From Acetobacteroides hydrogenigenes (lineage in GTDB: Bacteria; Bacteroidota; Bacteroidia; Bacteroidales; ZOR0009), in NCBI RefSeq assembly GCF_004340205.1, contig NZ_SLWB01000001.1, forward strand, positions 1 to 64,000: DNA of 64,000 nucleotides. Direction: 5' to 3'. Below are positions 26,986 through 36,780 of this stretch, in pieces (within the stretch, counting starts at the first letter, position 1; every line of letters starts with the position of its first letter). Made by a program: the position numbers and the translations under genes. Below the pieces are notes generated by a model. It searched no databases, had not been told where the DNA came from, and saw only the letters and a program-made list of their open reading frames with translations.

Positions 26986-28428
26986 CTAATTCTTATTTTG
27001 AGCCGATGGCATTTCCACCAGCACTTTACCGTTAATAATTACATCTTTGAGGTTAATATCCGAAACACCTGAAACTTTGTTACCATCAGAAATCTGCTTA
27101 AAGTTGCAGCGCGTAAGGTTTATGCCCGACACCTGATTTTCAACTGTTGCTCCATCGACAAACACGCCGTAGCGGCTTTTTAAGCATGTTACATTCTCTA
27201 GATTAATGTTTCGAACCAAGGGAGTGTGGCCGCCTTGAGTTCCTGACTTCACCTCGTAGCTCAGTTCGATACGTAGAACCGCCTCTGAGCATTGCCCAAC
27301 ATTTATGTTTCGGACGTATATGTTCTCTACAACTCCCCCTCGAAACGAATTCGACTTAATTCGAATTACCCTTTCGAGCAGTGGGCTATCCATTACACAA
27401 TCTTCGGCAAATACGTTGCGGCAGTTACCCGAAACCTCACTACCTATAACCACTCCTCCATGTCCATTTTTCATGGTACAGCGGCGGATTAGAATGTTCT
27501 CACTAGGAATATTCCATTGGCGTCCATCATTATTACGTCCCGACTTTATAGCAATACAATCATCGCCTGTATTAAAGAAGCAATCCTCTATCAGCACATT
27601 TTTACAGGATTCGGGATCGCAACCGTCATTGTTAGGGCCATTACTCTCTGCGGTAATTCCACGAACGACAAGATTGTTGCACATAAGCGGATGAACGAGC
27701 CAAAAAGGGGAGTTGATAATCTTAATACCCTCTATCAAAACTCTCTCGCACTTGTAAATGTTGATAAACTGAGGTCGGAGCAGATCGCTTTCCTTCATAA
27801 TTCGCTGAGCAATAGGCGTGCTATTGCTTTCCATCATCACCAGCTTATTTTTCCCTTCGGGGTTATGCTCTTGGCTTGGCATTCCTTCCTTCCAACCATA
27901 CTCTGAGCGTCCCTTCCAAGGCCACCAGTTTGTTTCATTGGCCATTCCGTCTAAGACACCCTTTCCAGAAATGGCTATGTTCTTTTGATTGTAAGCATAA
28001 ATCAGCGGCTTATAGTTGTAGCAGTCGATACCTTCCCAACGAGTCAGCACGAATGGCGTATAATCTTTTGGGTTTGTTGAAAATCGAAGAGTAGCACCTT
28101 GAGATATGTGTAAGTTTACGTTACTCTTAAGTTCTATTGGCCCCGTATAAAATATACCTTCGGGTACAACAACCTTTCCTCCTCCATTTTTTGAGCAAAC
28201 CTCTATTGCCTTTTTTATTGCAGGACCCGAGTTAAACCCCATACCCTCCTTTGCTCCAAATTCGAGAATGTTGTACTGCATTTTTCTAAACGAAGGTTCT
28301 TTAATCTGCTTAAGTATCTTATCCTTATAACTCCATGGATCAACCGCTTCCGAATTCTTCGAAAAGGAAAGCAGCATAACTACTGCAATAAGCCCACCCA
28401 ATGCCTTAAAAGCAAAACCCGTCTTCAT
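26986..28428 (-). CDS. GH28 polygalacturonase-family enzyme (second)
   Basis: A 480-aa secreted beta-helix enzyme with an N-terminal signal segment (about 1-27). GH28 motifs: NNDGCD (near 266), GDDCIAIKSG (near 286), GHGGVVIGSE (near 322) and RIKSNSFRGG (near 357). The catalytic Asp, His and Arg-Lys are all present. It differs clearly from the first GH28 (14942-16609), so the two probably split the work, for example exo versus endo or homogalacturonan versus rhamnogalacturonan. The sequence does not decide which. It overlaps nothing and is followed 2 bp later by kduI. Confidence 0.94.
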   Translation of the reverse strand: MKTGFAFKALGGLIAVVMLLSFSKNSEAVDPWSYKDKILKQIKEPSFRKMQYNILEFGAKEGMGFNSGPAIKKAIEVCSKNGGGKVVVPEGIFYTGPIELKSNVNLHISQGATLRFSTNPKDYTPFVLTRWEGIDCYNYKPLIYAYNQKNIAISGKGVLDGMANETNWWPWKGRSEYGWKEGMPSQEHNPEGKNKLVMMESNSTPIAQRIMKESDLLRPQFINIYKCERVLIEGIKIINSPFWLVHPLMCNNLVVRGITAESNGPNNDGCDPESCKNVLIEDCFFNTGDDCIAIKSGRNNDGRQWNIPSENILIRRCTMKNGHGGVVIGSEVSGNCRNVFAEDCVMDSPLLERVIRIKSNSFRGGVVENIYVRNINVGQCSEAVLRIELSYEVKSGTQGGHTPLVRNINLENVTCLKSRYGVFVDGATVENQVSGINLTRCNFKQISDGNKVSGVSDINLKDVIINGKVLVEMPSAQNKN

Positions 28429-28449
28429 TTTTACTAGGTAGTTTTCAAT

Positions 28450-29664
28450 TTAAAATATTGTAGCCGTAACGGGCTCGCTTAACTGCTTTTGTAAGATTGA
28501 CAAGTAGTTCAAGAAATCAGATTTTGTTTTTATCCCATCCTTTTCCAACTCCCATGCACCTAAAAAGTAGTACTGCACCTGGCCTTTGGTTGGTTTTAGA
28601 ACGACCACATGGTTATCCTTATCTTCAACCTCTTTTATCAAATCTGACTTACGGTAGAGAACGGCAAGGCCAAGGTTATCCTTGTTTAGGCTTTGTGGCC
28701 CCCAGGTTGCAACAAAACCCCAATCGGCATTGTTGTTACCGCTAAGAAGTAGCTCTGCCTTGGGATCCTTAATAATTCCTGTACAGAGATTTTGTAGTTC
28801 ACCTTCAATAAAAAGTTCCTGCTTTGAAGTTCGGCTACCTGCATCTATAGTAATTACAGACTTTAGCAGATGCTTTGTTCCTCCAATCTCCCAACCGTAA
28901 TAGATTGTTTCTATTTTAGACTGGATGATCCCATCTGCGACAATTCTGCTAACGACACTGTCGGTTTTAGCAACACGGTTTGCCTTTTCTCCATCCCAAT
29001 AAGCGATAGATCCAACGCCCAATGATGGACCAACTTTTAGGACATCCATACCCCAGCTGCTAAGCTCATGATACGAATCGAATCCATCTACACCAACCTT
29101 ATCGAGAACCATAGCACTGGTTACCTTTCCGAACAAATCGGTGGCATTACGCCAATCGAGGTAGAAACGATAGCCAACCTTATCGCTCTCCCAGCCTGGG
29201 CCTTCATACTTAATATCAAAGGAGTGGTCGGTATGTTCGTCGGGAACGCGAATGAAGTTGGTTTTTACCCATTCGCCACCCTGATATTTGCGGTTTACGA
29301 ATACGCCCCCTTCCTTTTTAACGATCTCGGCATAGGTGCGCTTAGGATAGGAGAATGATTCACTTGGCCTCCTTATTAGGACAGTTTTTTTTCCATTCTT
29401 CCCTATGTTTGCAGGAAATATGACATGCTTATTCCGTCCATTTGAAATAACCTGCAGGGCTATTTCGCGTTTATCGTCAACAGCTACAAATTTGCTTTCC
29501 TCGAAAGATGGTATCTTTGACTTAACCTGTTCTAGCGGAAGCTTTACCATATAATCTGTAAATGCAACCGCTTCTCTATTTGTTAACTTAACCCTCATGC
29601 CAGATTGTGAAAAGCCTAGCACAGGCAACAGTAGAAAGCAGAGACTTACAATTCCAGTTCTCAT
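28450..29664 (-). CDS. secreted DUF4861-family protein of the pectin locus
   Basis: A 404-aa protein with a signal peptide (1-20, LGFSQ). The body is beta-rich with conserved-looking aromatic/glycine stretches (YEGPGWESDKVGYRFYLDWRNATDLFGK, about 155-182; GMDVLKVGPSLGVGSIAYWDG, about 205-225), and the pattern matches what I know as DUF4861. Genes of this family recur in pectin loci of Bacteroidota, which suggests an uronide-active enzyme or binding protein, but I know of no settled function. It is first in the gene run ending at 12490, 22 bp before GH28. The 280-bp gap upstream makes an independent promoter likely. Confidence 0.8.
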   Translation of the reverse strand: MRTGIVSLCFLLLPVLGFSQSGMRVKLTNREAVAFTDYMVKLPLEQVKSKIPSFEESKFVAVDDKREIALQVISNGRNKHVIFPANIGKNGKKTVLIRRPSESFSYPKRTYAEIVKKEGGVFVNRKYQGGEWVKTNFIRVPDEHTDHSFDIKYEGPGWESDKVGYRFYLDWRNATDLFGKVTSAMVLDKVGVDGFDSYHELSSWGMDVLKVGPSLGVGSIAYWDGEKANRVAKTDSVVSRIVADGIIQSKIETIYYGWEIGGTKHLLKSVITIDAGSRTSKQELFIEGELQNLCTGIIKDPKAELLLSGNNNADWGFVATWGPQSLNKDNLGLAVLYRKSDLIKEVEDKDNHVVVLKPTKGQVQYYFLGAWELEKDGIKTKSDFLNYLSILQKQLSEPVTATIF

Positions 29665-29768
29665 TACTTTAGTTCTTTGAATCCTACAATTAGATACACG
29701 TTACCGCCACCCTTAGCTGCGCACTTGTTTGTGTAGCCTATTTTTTTTTGAAGATTATTTGGAAGTTC

Positions 29769-29806
29769 CCATCGCCAAGATGCTTTATTGCTGGTCTTGG
29801 CGATGG
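29769..29806 (-). terminator. strong hairpin between susD and the DUF4861 gene
   Basis: A perfect 12-bp stem (CCATCGCCAAGA with TCTTGGCGATGG) around a 14-nt loop, after the susD stop. A second, near-perfect 28-bp palindrome lies at 29862-29889 (TCTGTTCCTC ... GAGGAACAGA). Neither has a good U-tract on the minus strand, so they may be attenuating or RNA-stabilising hairpins that lower expression between the abundant SusCD and the downstream enzymes. The rest of 29665-29944 shows nothing else. Confidence 0.5.
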
Positions 29807-29944
29807 CCCTTCCTGCTACGGACACAAATCTTTAGGGTGTTTTTTATCAATTTTGTCTGATTCTGTTCCTCTTTAAAAAGAGGAACAGACTTGACAAAAC
29901 ATGTTAGATAAAAGCAAATTAGAGGTTATGCTAGTACCTAATGG

Positions 29945-31747
29945 TTAATACCCATAATCGTTCTTCAGGAGTCCATTGCTAGAATCAATGAAGTTTTGCC
30001 AAATTGGCCAGAACTGACGCGTATTTGGGTCGGTTAAGTATAGCGAGTTAATCTTAAGTGCAGTGAGTTTGGTAGTAGAAATCCAAGATGTTACAGTAGA
30101 GTATTCACTTGTCTTATCTTCTATTTCGCCTCTATTTAAGCCGTAAATCTCGAGAGTTTCTCCATCGGCTGCATAACGAGAGTACAGCTTGCCATTAACA
30201 TCCGAATAACGTCCGCTTAGGTTTGATAGCTCTGTCATCTTTACTTTTGCTACGTCCATCTTATCTTTAAGAAGGTTCCAACGAATTAGCGCCTCCTTGC
30301 GTAGCATCTCACCTGTAAATTCGAATGCATGCTCATCAACTATAGCCTTAAACATCGACTCCTTGTCTTGTAGTGCATTCACATAGGCATCAACCTTTGT
30401 TGGCCATTCGGCACGATTAAATGCTCTTTGACGAATTTCTTTTAGGTAAGGAGCGGCAACAGCAGGCCCCTCTAGCTCGTTCAAAATCTCGGCAGCCATA
30501 AGTAGCACCTCTGCATAGCGCATATACTGCTTGTTGACTCCGTCATCGTTAGTAGAAGTAACACGGCGCTTCATCCACTCGTAACGGAATTTCCCGAAGT
30601 ACCATTTAGCAGCTCCACTTGAGTTTAGTATCTGCTTTGAGCGTGTTCCTGTTTTATCGTAATCCTTTACAGAACTCCATTCGTAGGGTACACAGGTAAC
30701 ATCGCGTCTTGTATCCTTAGTATCGAAATCGTAGAATAGGTAAGGAACAACACCAGCATCACCACCCTTAGCTTGCGCAGTATATTGGTCAATGCTATTG
30801 TGCTTTACCCCAAAGGTAAATACCATACGACCACGACCATCAGCAAAAGGAATTTCAAAGAGGCCTTCGCCTCCTGCGCTCACATCATCGCGTAGGTTTT
30901 TCTTGAACACATCAGCAAAGGTTGGCTCTAGTTTAGCAGTTTTAGATCCTATTACATCAAGGACCTCCTTTTTAGCGATTTCGTACATTTTAGAAACCGA
31001 TAGTTCAGGATCGTTGCTTCTTCGTATTTGACCATCTGGACGTAAGCTATAACCTGCAGCAACAAGGCATAAGCGCGCACGGAAACTCTTAACAAAAGCC
31101 TTGTTTACGTGCTCAATTGTTTTAGTCATGGTTGTTGCATTGGGCCATGCTACAAGTTCCGCTGCTTCTCCTAAATCGGCAATAAGCTGCTTATAAATAA
31201 CATCGCGATCAGACTTGGCCATGTAAATAGTGCTTGTAGTGATTGGCTCAAAACGCGCAGGAACATCGCCCCATGCACGAACTAGGTCGGCATAAATAAG
31301 CGCACGAAGGGTAAGTGCTTCGCCTAAAATCTGCCCCATTTCCGATCCTGGCGTTGGATTTCCATACTTGCGTATACCGTGAATACATAGATTGGCCCTT
31401 TCGATACCCTCGTACATTTTAGCCCACGCGTTGTTGGCTGTATTCATCTGGTCGTTTGTTGGGGTTACAGTATAGTTGGCAAGTTGAGCTTGTCCTGTAG
31501 TCTTCTCCGAACTATTATACCATTCAACATCGGAGTTTAGCCCGTACCATGCCAAATAGCGTCCACGGTACGAGTTGGTTTCGCCAAATGATTGATGAAT
31601 ACCCATTACTGCCTTCATTGCAAGATCTGGCGAAGCGAATATAATAGATTGATCCAAGGTAGATTGGGCTGGTGTATCCAGATAATCTTCGCATGAAACC
31701 AAAAAGGAAGCTGCAATGAATCCAAGAATATATTTAAACCTTTTCAT
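29945..31747 (-). CDS. susD: SusD/RagB-type glycan-binding lipoprotein
   Basis: A 600-aa surface lipoprotein. The signal peptide ends in FLVSC, so Cys19 is the lipid anchor. The SusD helical TPR-like region begins with DYLDTPAQSTLDQSIIFASPDLAMKAVMGIH and continues with WAKMYEGIERANLCIHGI and ALTLRALIYADLVRAWGDVP, the classic SusD block near residue 150. The C-terminal half has QKRYAEVLLMAAEILNE-like and RWNLLKDK features (RYAEVLLMAAEILNE, near 407). SusD captures the glycan and caps the SusC barrel. It follows susC by 19 bp. In this locus its ligand should be pectic oligosaccharide. Confidence 0.97.
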   Translation of the reverse strand: MKRFKYILGFIAASFLVSCEDYLDTPAQSTLDQSIIFASPDLAMKAVMGIHQSFGETNSYRGRYLAWYGLNSDVEWYNSSEKTTGQAQLANYTVTPTNDQMNTANNAWAKMYEGIERANLCIHGIRKYGNPTPGSEMGQILGEALTLRALIYADLVRAWGDVPARFEPITTSTIYMAKSDRDVIYKQLIADLGEAAELVAWPNATTMTKTIEHVNKAFVKSFRARLCLVAAGYSLRPDGQIRRSNDPELSVSKMYEIAKKEVLDVIGSKTAKLEPTFADVFKKNLRDDVSAGGEGLFEIPFADGRGRMVFTFGVKHNSIDQYTAQAKGGDAGVVPYLFYDFDTKDTRRDVTCVPYEWSSVKDYDKTGTRSKQILNSSGAAKWYFGKFRYEWMKRRVTSTNDDGVNKQYMRYAEVLLMAAEILNELEGPAVAAPYLKEIRQRAFNRAEWPTKVDAYVNALQDKESMFKAIVDEHAFEFTGEMLRKEALIRWNLLKDKMDVAKVKMTELSNLSGRYSDVNGKLYSRYAADGETLEIYGLNRGEIEDKTSEYSTVTSWISTTKLTALKINSLYLTDPNTRQFWPIWQNFIDSSNGLLKNDYGY

Positions 31748-31766
31748 TTTAGTCGTTATTAATTAA

Positions 31767-34700
31767 TTAGAAAGCCAAGTTTACGCCGAAAACAAACTGA
31801 CGGCTCTTGGGGTATGCAGAATAGTCTACTCCTGGAGTAAGTGCTGTTTTACGGCGAGTTGACACTTCAGGATCGAAACCGCTGTAGTTAGTTAGGCAGA
31901 ATAGATTGTACGCGGTTACATAGAATCTTAGGTTGCTCATCTTAACCTTTTTAAGAAGCTGACCAGAAAGATTGTAACCTAGCGTTAAGGTGCTTAAGCG
32001 AAGGAATGAGCCATCCTCAACTGCCCAATCACTAAAAATAAAGCGACCTGTATATGGAGACCACATCGTTGTATTGGCATTCATCTCTGCAAGCTTCGTA
32101 GGATCGTTCACAAGGTTTCCTTCAGAATCCATGTTCGTCCAACGCTTTCCATCGGCCATGATATCAATCATATTACGGTATTGGAACTTGCTCGACGAGG
32201 TAAATTCGATCTTGTTAGCATTGTAAATGTCGTTACCATAGCTCCAGTTAAATACTGCTGATAGATCGAAACCTTTGTAACGGGTATTAACGGTAAATCC
32301 ACCAGTGTGCTTCGGATTGGCATCGCCAATAATAGTACGATCCTTAACGTTGATCACGTTGCTGTTATCGCTGTTATCCAAATCCTGCAGCTTCATTGAA
32401 CCAGGACGAATAGTGCCAACAACAGCACTGGCATCAGGAACTCCTGGCTTTAGAATCCACTTCTTAGTTGCTTCATCATAGCCCACAAAATCGCTCACCT
32501 CGTAACGGCCGGCCGATTTGTAGCCGTACATCATGCCTACAGAACCGCCTGTTGCAATCCAAAAATCGTTACCAATGTCAGTAGAGGCCCAAGTCGATTC
32601 GGCGCCAAAATCTTTCATAACACCCAGGCTCTTTATTTCGTTGCGGTTAAAGCCTATGTTAAAGTTGAAGTTTAGACCAAAATCCTTTTTATCAACGGCA
32701 ATCCAGTTTAGCGAGATTTCAACTCCCTTATTCTGAGTTTCTCCCATGTTACGGTATTGGATATCGTATCCGGTTCCTGCAACAGGAAATGCAATAAGCA
32801 AATCCTTTGTAGTGTTTAAGTAGAATTCGAACGATCCTGTTAAGCGTGATTTTAGCAACGAATAGTCGATACCAATGTTGCGGGTATAGGTAGTTTCCCA
32901 TTTCAAATCGGGATTTGCCATTGTTTTGGATGGCGCCCAGAAGTTTCCTGTTCCGTTAATCCACTCTGTATTGGTTGATACAAATACTTGGCTTAGTAAG
33001 CCCGATGGAATGTTGTTATTACCAGCAGTACCATAACTAAAGCGAATTTTCATGTCGTTCAACCAACTTTCGGACCATTGCATAAAGTTCTCGTCGGATA
33101 TACGCCAAGCTGCAGCGGCTGATGGGAAGTACCCCCAACGGTTACCCTTTGCAAATTTCGATGATCCATCGGCACGGAAGGTTCCCGATAGGATATATCG
33201 TCCCTTGTAGTTATAGTTGACTCTACCAAAGAAGGATGTTAGGTTGTCATCTGGGTAGTAGAAATTGTCGATAGACGATGCGACACCTTGCGAGGTTAGC
33301 TTAAATGCTTGAGTAGCGTTGAAAAGCTTAGGAAGACCATGAACCGTATTGCTAAGCTGCTTTGCGCTGGTATGAAGTAGCTCTTGTCCTAAAAGCATGC
33401 TTACGCTATGATCGCTTCCTAGCCACTCCTTGAAGTCGTAGTTGATGGTATTGGTATTTCTAAAGCGTTCGCGACCGTTATCGGTAAGGATGGCAGCAGG
33501 AAGCCCTTGGTTTTCGCTTGCTGGTGCATTCTTAACATAGTAGGTAGAGCGGCCGTAAAAGCGCTCCTCGTTGGTTTTGTACACGTCGAGTCCGACTTCC
33601 GATTTTGCTGTAAAGTTTTTGAAAACCTCCCATGCAGCGCTAGCCGAAGCGTTGTAGTTTATGCGGCGTTGCTTTTTGTCGTTATCAGCAATAGCAACAT
33701 TAGGCTTGGTTAAATCGCCAAATGTTTCCTCGTCGGTGTCATCTGAATTTCCAGAAGTTCCAAGTGGAATTGGGGTATAAATTACGGTATGCTTCAGGCG
33801 GGAGTCGGCCGAAGACGCCTCGTTTTGCTCGTTAAGCCCACCTCCGTTTACTCGGGTATCCGAATAGCGGAACGAATAGTCAAGAGTAATTTTTTTGTTT
33901 GGCTTATGGTTCAACTTTAGGTTAAAGTTGCTTCTATTAAAGTCAGAACCAACCATAATGGCCTTATCCTTTAGATAAGAGTAGCTAAAAGCATAGTTAA
34001 ACTTGTCGCTACCACCGGTAAGGCTAAGGTTGTGGTTCATCGAGTAGCCAGTACGCCCGTATATCTCATTCTGCCAGTCTGTGCCAGTAGTATTCTGGTA
34101 GGATGATAGGTTGCTATAGTCGCCGAAATAGTTGGTATAGCTTGTCAGATCATCCTTCAGAAGAGCCAACTCGTATTGCCACTTGGCAAAATCGTAGGGC
34201 TGGAGCACGTCTAGCGTTTTTGCAATGCTCTTAACCCCATAGTAGGCGTTGTACTTAACCGACATCCTACCTTCCTTACCCTTCTTAGTGGTAACAATGA
34301 TAACGCCATTAGCGCCTCGAGCTCCGTAAATGGCGGTCGAAGATGCATCCTTTAGAACATCAATACTCTCGATGTCGGAAGGGGCAATATCGTTGATTCG
34401 ATCTACCGGAAATCCGTCTACAATATAGAGCGGGCTATTGTCTCCGGTTATCGAACCTCCTCCACGTACGCGAATCTTCATTTCGGCATCCGGAGAACCT
34501 TCTGTTGAGGTTATCTGAACACCGGCTAAGCGTCCGCTCATAGCTTCAAGGGCAGATGCAACAGGTATTGCCGCAATAGCCTCCGCCTTAACAGAGGCTA
34601 CCGATCCGGTAATGTCACGCTTTCGCTGAATGCCGTAGCCAATAGCAACAACCTCCTCCAGCTGTACAGAAGAATTCTTCATCACTACGGTAATCTGCTT

Positions 34701-34970
34701 TTGCCCTTTTAAAGGAACATCTTGGTTCTGCATTCCAATAAATGAGAATCGGAGGATTGCAGTGCTTAAATTTTTCACCTTAATCTTAAAGGTCCCATCT
34801 ATCGTTGTAGAGGCACCAACAGTTGAACCCACCACCTGAACGGTTACGCCAGGAAGAAGTTCTCCTTTTTCATCCTTTACCACACCACTCACCTCTTGAA
34901 CTTGAGCCATAGCGCTCGAAATCCCAAAGAAGGCAAGAAGTAGTAAAAGCTTAATCGAGATGTGTTTCAT
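31767..34970 (-). CDS. susC: SusC/RagA-type TonB-dependent outer-membrane transporter
   Basis: A 1067-aa outer-membrane transporter. Signal peptide 1-22 (AMAQ), then a carboxypeptidase-like regulatory domain (about 27-108). The TonB-box/plug region follows with EEVVAIGYGIQRKRDITGSV, IRVRGGGSI and DGFPVDRINDIAPSDIESI, and then GARGANGVIIVTTKKG (about 105-235). A large beta-barrel ends in FVFGVNLAF, with a terminal aromatic residue as expected. It imports glycan fragments captured by SusD using TonB energy. There is a 555-bp gap upstream to the GH105 stop, so susC likely has its own promoter, presumably controlled by the hybrid sensor at 38155-42180. Confidence 0.97.
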   Translation of the reverse strand: MKHISIKLLLLLAFFGISSAMAQVQEVSGVVKDEKGELLPGVTVQVVGSTVGASTTIDGTFKIKVKNLSTAILRFSFIGMQNQDVPLKGQKQITVVMKNSSVQLEEVVAIGYGIQRKRDITGSVASVKAEAIAAIPVASALEAMSGRLAGVQITSTEGSPDAEMKIRVRGGGSITGDNSPLYIVDGFPVDRINDIAPSDIESIDVLKDASSTAIYGARGANGVIIVTTKKGKEGRMSVKYNAYYGVKSIAKTLDVLQPYDFAKWQYELALLKDDLTSYTNYFGDYSNLSSYQNTTGTDWQNEIYGRTGYSMNHNLSLTGGSDKFNYAFSYSYLKDKAIMVGSDFNRSNFNLKLNHKPNKKITLDYSFRYSDTRVNGGGLNEQNEASSADSRLKHTVIYTPIPLGTSGNSDDTDEETFGDLTKPNVAIADNDKKQRRINYNASASAAWEVFKNFTAKSEVGLDVYKTNEERFYGRSTYYVKNAPASENQGLPAAILTDNGRERFRNTNTINYDFKEWLGSDHSVSMLLGQELLHTSAKQLSNTVHGLPKLFNATQAFKLTSQGVASSIDNFYYPDDNLTSFFGRVNYNYKGRYILSGTFRADGSSKFAKGNRWGYFPSAAAAWRISDENFMQWSESWLNDMKIRFSYGTAGNNNIPSGLLSQVFVSTNTEWINGTGNFWAPSKTMANPDLKWETTYTRNIGIDYSLLKSRLTGSFEFYLNTTKDLLIAFPVAGTGYDIQYRNMGETQNKGVEISLNWIAVDKKDFGLNFNFNIGFNRNEIKSLGVMKDFGAESTWASTDIGNDFWIATGGSVGMMYGYKSAGRYEVSDFVGYDEATKKWILKPGVPDASAVVGTIRPGSMKLQDLDNSDNSNVINVKDRTIIGDANPKHTGGFTVNTRYKGFDLSAVFNWSYGNDIYNANKIEFTSSSKFQYRNMIDIMADGKRWTNMDSEGNLVNDPTKLAEMNANTTMWSPYTGRFIFSDWAVEDGSFLRLSTLTLGYNLSGQLLKKVKMSNLRFYVTAYNLFCLTNYSGFDPEVSTRRKTALTPGVDYSAYPKSRQFVFGVNLAF

Positions 34971-35464
34971 TGTTGAAATTTAGTTTTGTTAGGTTTCACT
35001 TTTTTGCCGACAACTAGCAAGTAAGCTTCATGTAATAGTCCTCCATTTTCATGGATTTTATGGATGCAATATAGGACGACATTCACAAAAGGATGGGTGT
35101 GTTTTATCCCATTCAAGGGGGTAAAACGTCACATTCGTAACATTTCTTAACGTCATAAAAACACCATAAAACCATGTATAAGTAACACTTACACACATAC
35201 CCCATCCTTTTAGCTAACAAAACCAGCAAAAAAAAGCATCGAATTTTCATCTCCTAATAATCGATCATAATATACGATTATCGATACGAATGCCCCTCCC
35301 TTTATCTTGATTATACACTATGCCTGAACAGCAAAAATTCGATTTAGTATTATAGTTGAGGAAAAGTTCTTGTTTGCTAGTTTACTACATCATATTTTAG
35401 GTAGACTAATAGTGTGGATTGGGCTGCCGCTATAAGTTTCTGCCGGCTCTCCAATGCACAAGCA
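34971..35464 (-). promoter_or_regulatory. susC upstream regulatory region
   Basis: About 500 bp, AT-rich, with no credible gene. It must hold the susC promoter, since the GH105 terminator (35465-35498) lies at its upstream end. I see an imperfect -7 candidate (CTATATTG, near 35067-35075) and AT-rich dyads around 35255-35285 (ATCGATCATAATATACGATTATCG-like, in two halves), a plausible site for the AraC-type regulator. Neither is proven. Confidence 0.35.
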
Positions 35465-35498
35465 AAGGGGTAACCCAGCATTCGCCGAGCTACCCCTT
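35465..35498 (-). terminator. terminator after GH105
   Basis: An 8-bp stem (AAGGGGTA with TACCCCTT) around an 18-nt loop that contains a smaller CGGCGAATGCTGG-type fold, 27 bp after the GH105 stop. It separates the PL10-GH105 pair from susCD. The U-tract after it on the minus strand is weak (TTGCTTGTG). Confidence 0.6.
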
Positions 35499-35525
35499 AA
35501 GACTAGAACTAACGTACCTAAAAAC

Positions 35526-36743
35526 CTATCTTTTCCTATCGCAAATCGACTCTACCTCTAGGCTTGCCATTATGAATGGACCAACTCCCTTGGGGTCATT
35601 ATCGCGCTTTTGTTCGTTTATGTAGTACTCGTACGAGCCATCCCTATACGGATTTTTCCCTCCGAGGCCAGCCACAGCGCAGCAGCTGGTAAGGCTAATT
35701 GTTCCATCGCTATTCTTAACGATAAACTGGTTAAGGATTCCTTTATACCCCTTTTTAGCAACCTCTAGGTACGATTTATCCAGATAGCCCAAGCGTACCC
35801 CCTTATACAAGGCGTAAACAAACATCGAAGATGCGGTTGCCTCTAGGTAATTTCCTTGTCGATCACCCTGATCGAGCACCTGGTACCAGACTCCAGTTTC
35901 CGTATCTTGATACTTTTTTACTCCAGCCGCAACCTGATTTAAAATGGAGAGAAGTTTTTCTCGTCCGGGATAGTCCGAAGGAATGCTGCTGAGCGCATCC
36001 ACCAGCCCCATGGCGTACCAGCCCATGGCTCTTCCCCAAAAGTTGGGCGAGCAGCCCGTTTCTTTGTTGGCCCAGCCTTGCTGCTTTTGCTCGTCCCATC
36101 CGTGGTAGTTTAGCCCCGTTAGACGATCGTAGGTGTACTTGTTTACCAGTTCAAACTGCCTTATAGCATCGGCAAAGTCATCTGGCCTGTTGTACTCATT
36201 GGCGTAGAGCGCATAAAATGGCGCCCCCATGTAAAGGCCATCGAGCCACATTTGGCTGGTGTATATCTTCTTGTGCCAAAAACCACCTTCGGATGTTCGT
36301 GGGTGCGTATCAAACTGATGGCGCAGCAGGTCTACCGCCTTTTTATACTTTTCAACTTTTGTCTGACGGTATAGGTAAACAAGAAACTTCCCAGGATTCA
36401 CCCTGTCTATATTGTACTCCTCCAGCTTATAAGTGGCAATGTCTCCCGATTCGTTGATAAACTTATCCGCAAAACCTTTTGCATAGTCGAAAAAATGCTT
36501 GTCGCCAGTGCTATCAGCGAGCTGTAGCATGGCTAATGCCATTAATCCCTGGGTATAATCCCACTTAGGCTCCGAAACAAAGTCCGCCATCCAAAGTTCC
36601 TTATGGCGCTTCATTTCCGATTGTCCCATTAAAACAGAGTACCGGGTGCACTTCTTTTTAGGTTTTGCTGCTGTAGATGGTAAAACAATGCCAACTACGA
36701 TGGCCAGCACAACTCCATAAGCCATAAATCGTGTCCTTTTCAT
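35526..36743 (-). CDS. unsaturated rhamnogalacturonyl hydrolase, GH105 (YteR/YesR family)
   Basis: Removes the 4,5-unsaturated uronic acid left at the non-reducing end after pectin lyase action. The 405-aa protein has an N-terminal hydrophobic export segment (1-26) and an (alpha/alpha)6-barrel. The catalytic Asp lies in MWLDGLYMGAPF (near residue 168). Other family features are GFWHKKIYTSQMWLDG, FWGRAMGWYAMGLVDAL and YLEATASSMFVYAL. Its product feeds the KduI route. It lies 37 bp downstream of the PL10 gene, so the lyase and the enzyme that processes its product share a transcript. Confidence 0.94.
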   Translation of the reverse strand: MKRTRFMAYGVVLAIVVGIVLPSTAAKPKKKCTRYSVLMGQSEMKRHKELWMADFVSEPKWDYTQGLMALAMLQLADSTGDKHFFDYAKGFADKFINESGDIATYKLEEYNIDRVNPGKFLVYLYRQTKVEKYKKAVDLLRHQFDTHPRTSEGGFWHKKIYTSQMWLDGLYMGAPFYALYANEYNRPDDFADAIRQFELVNKYTYDRLTGLNYHGWDEQKQQGWANKETGCSPNFWGRAMGWYAMGLVDALSSIPSDYPGREKLLSILNQVAAGVKKYQDTETGVWYQVLDQGDRQGNYLEATASSMFVYALYKGVRLGYLDKSYLEVAKKGYKGILNQFIVKNSDGTISLTSCCAVAGLGGKNPYRDGSYEYYINEQKRDNDPKGVGPFIMASLEVESICDRKR

Positions 36744-36780
36744 ATGTTCCTAGAAGATTGAGGTATTAAGCTGCGGCCCG

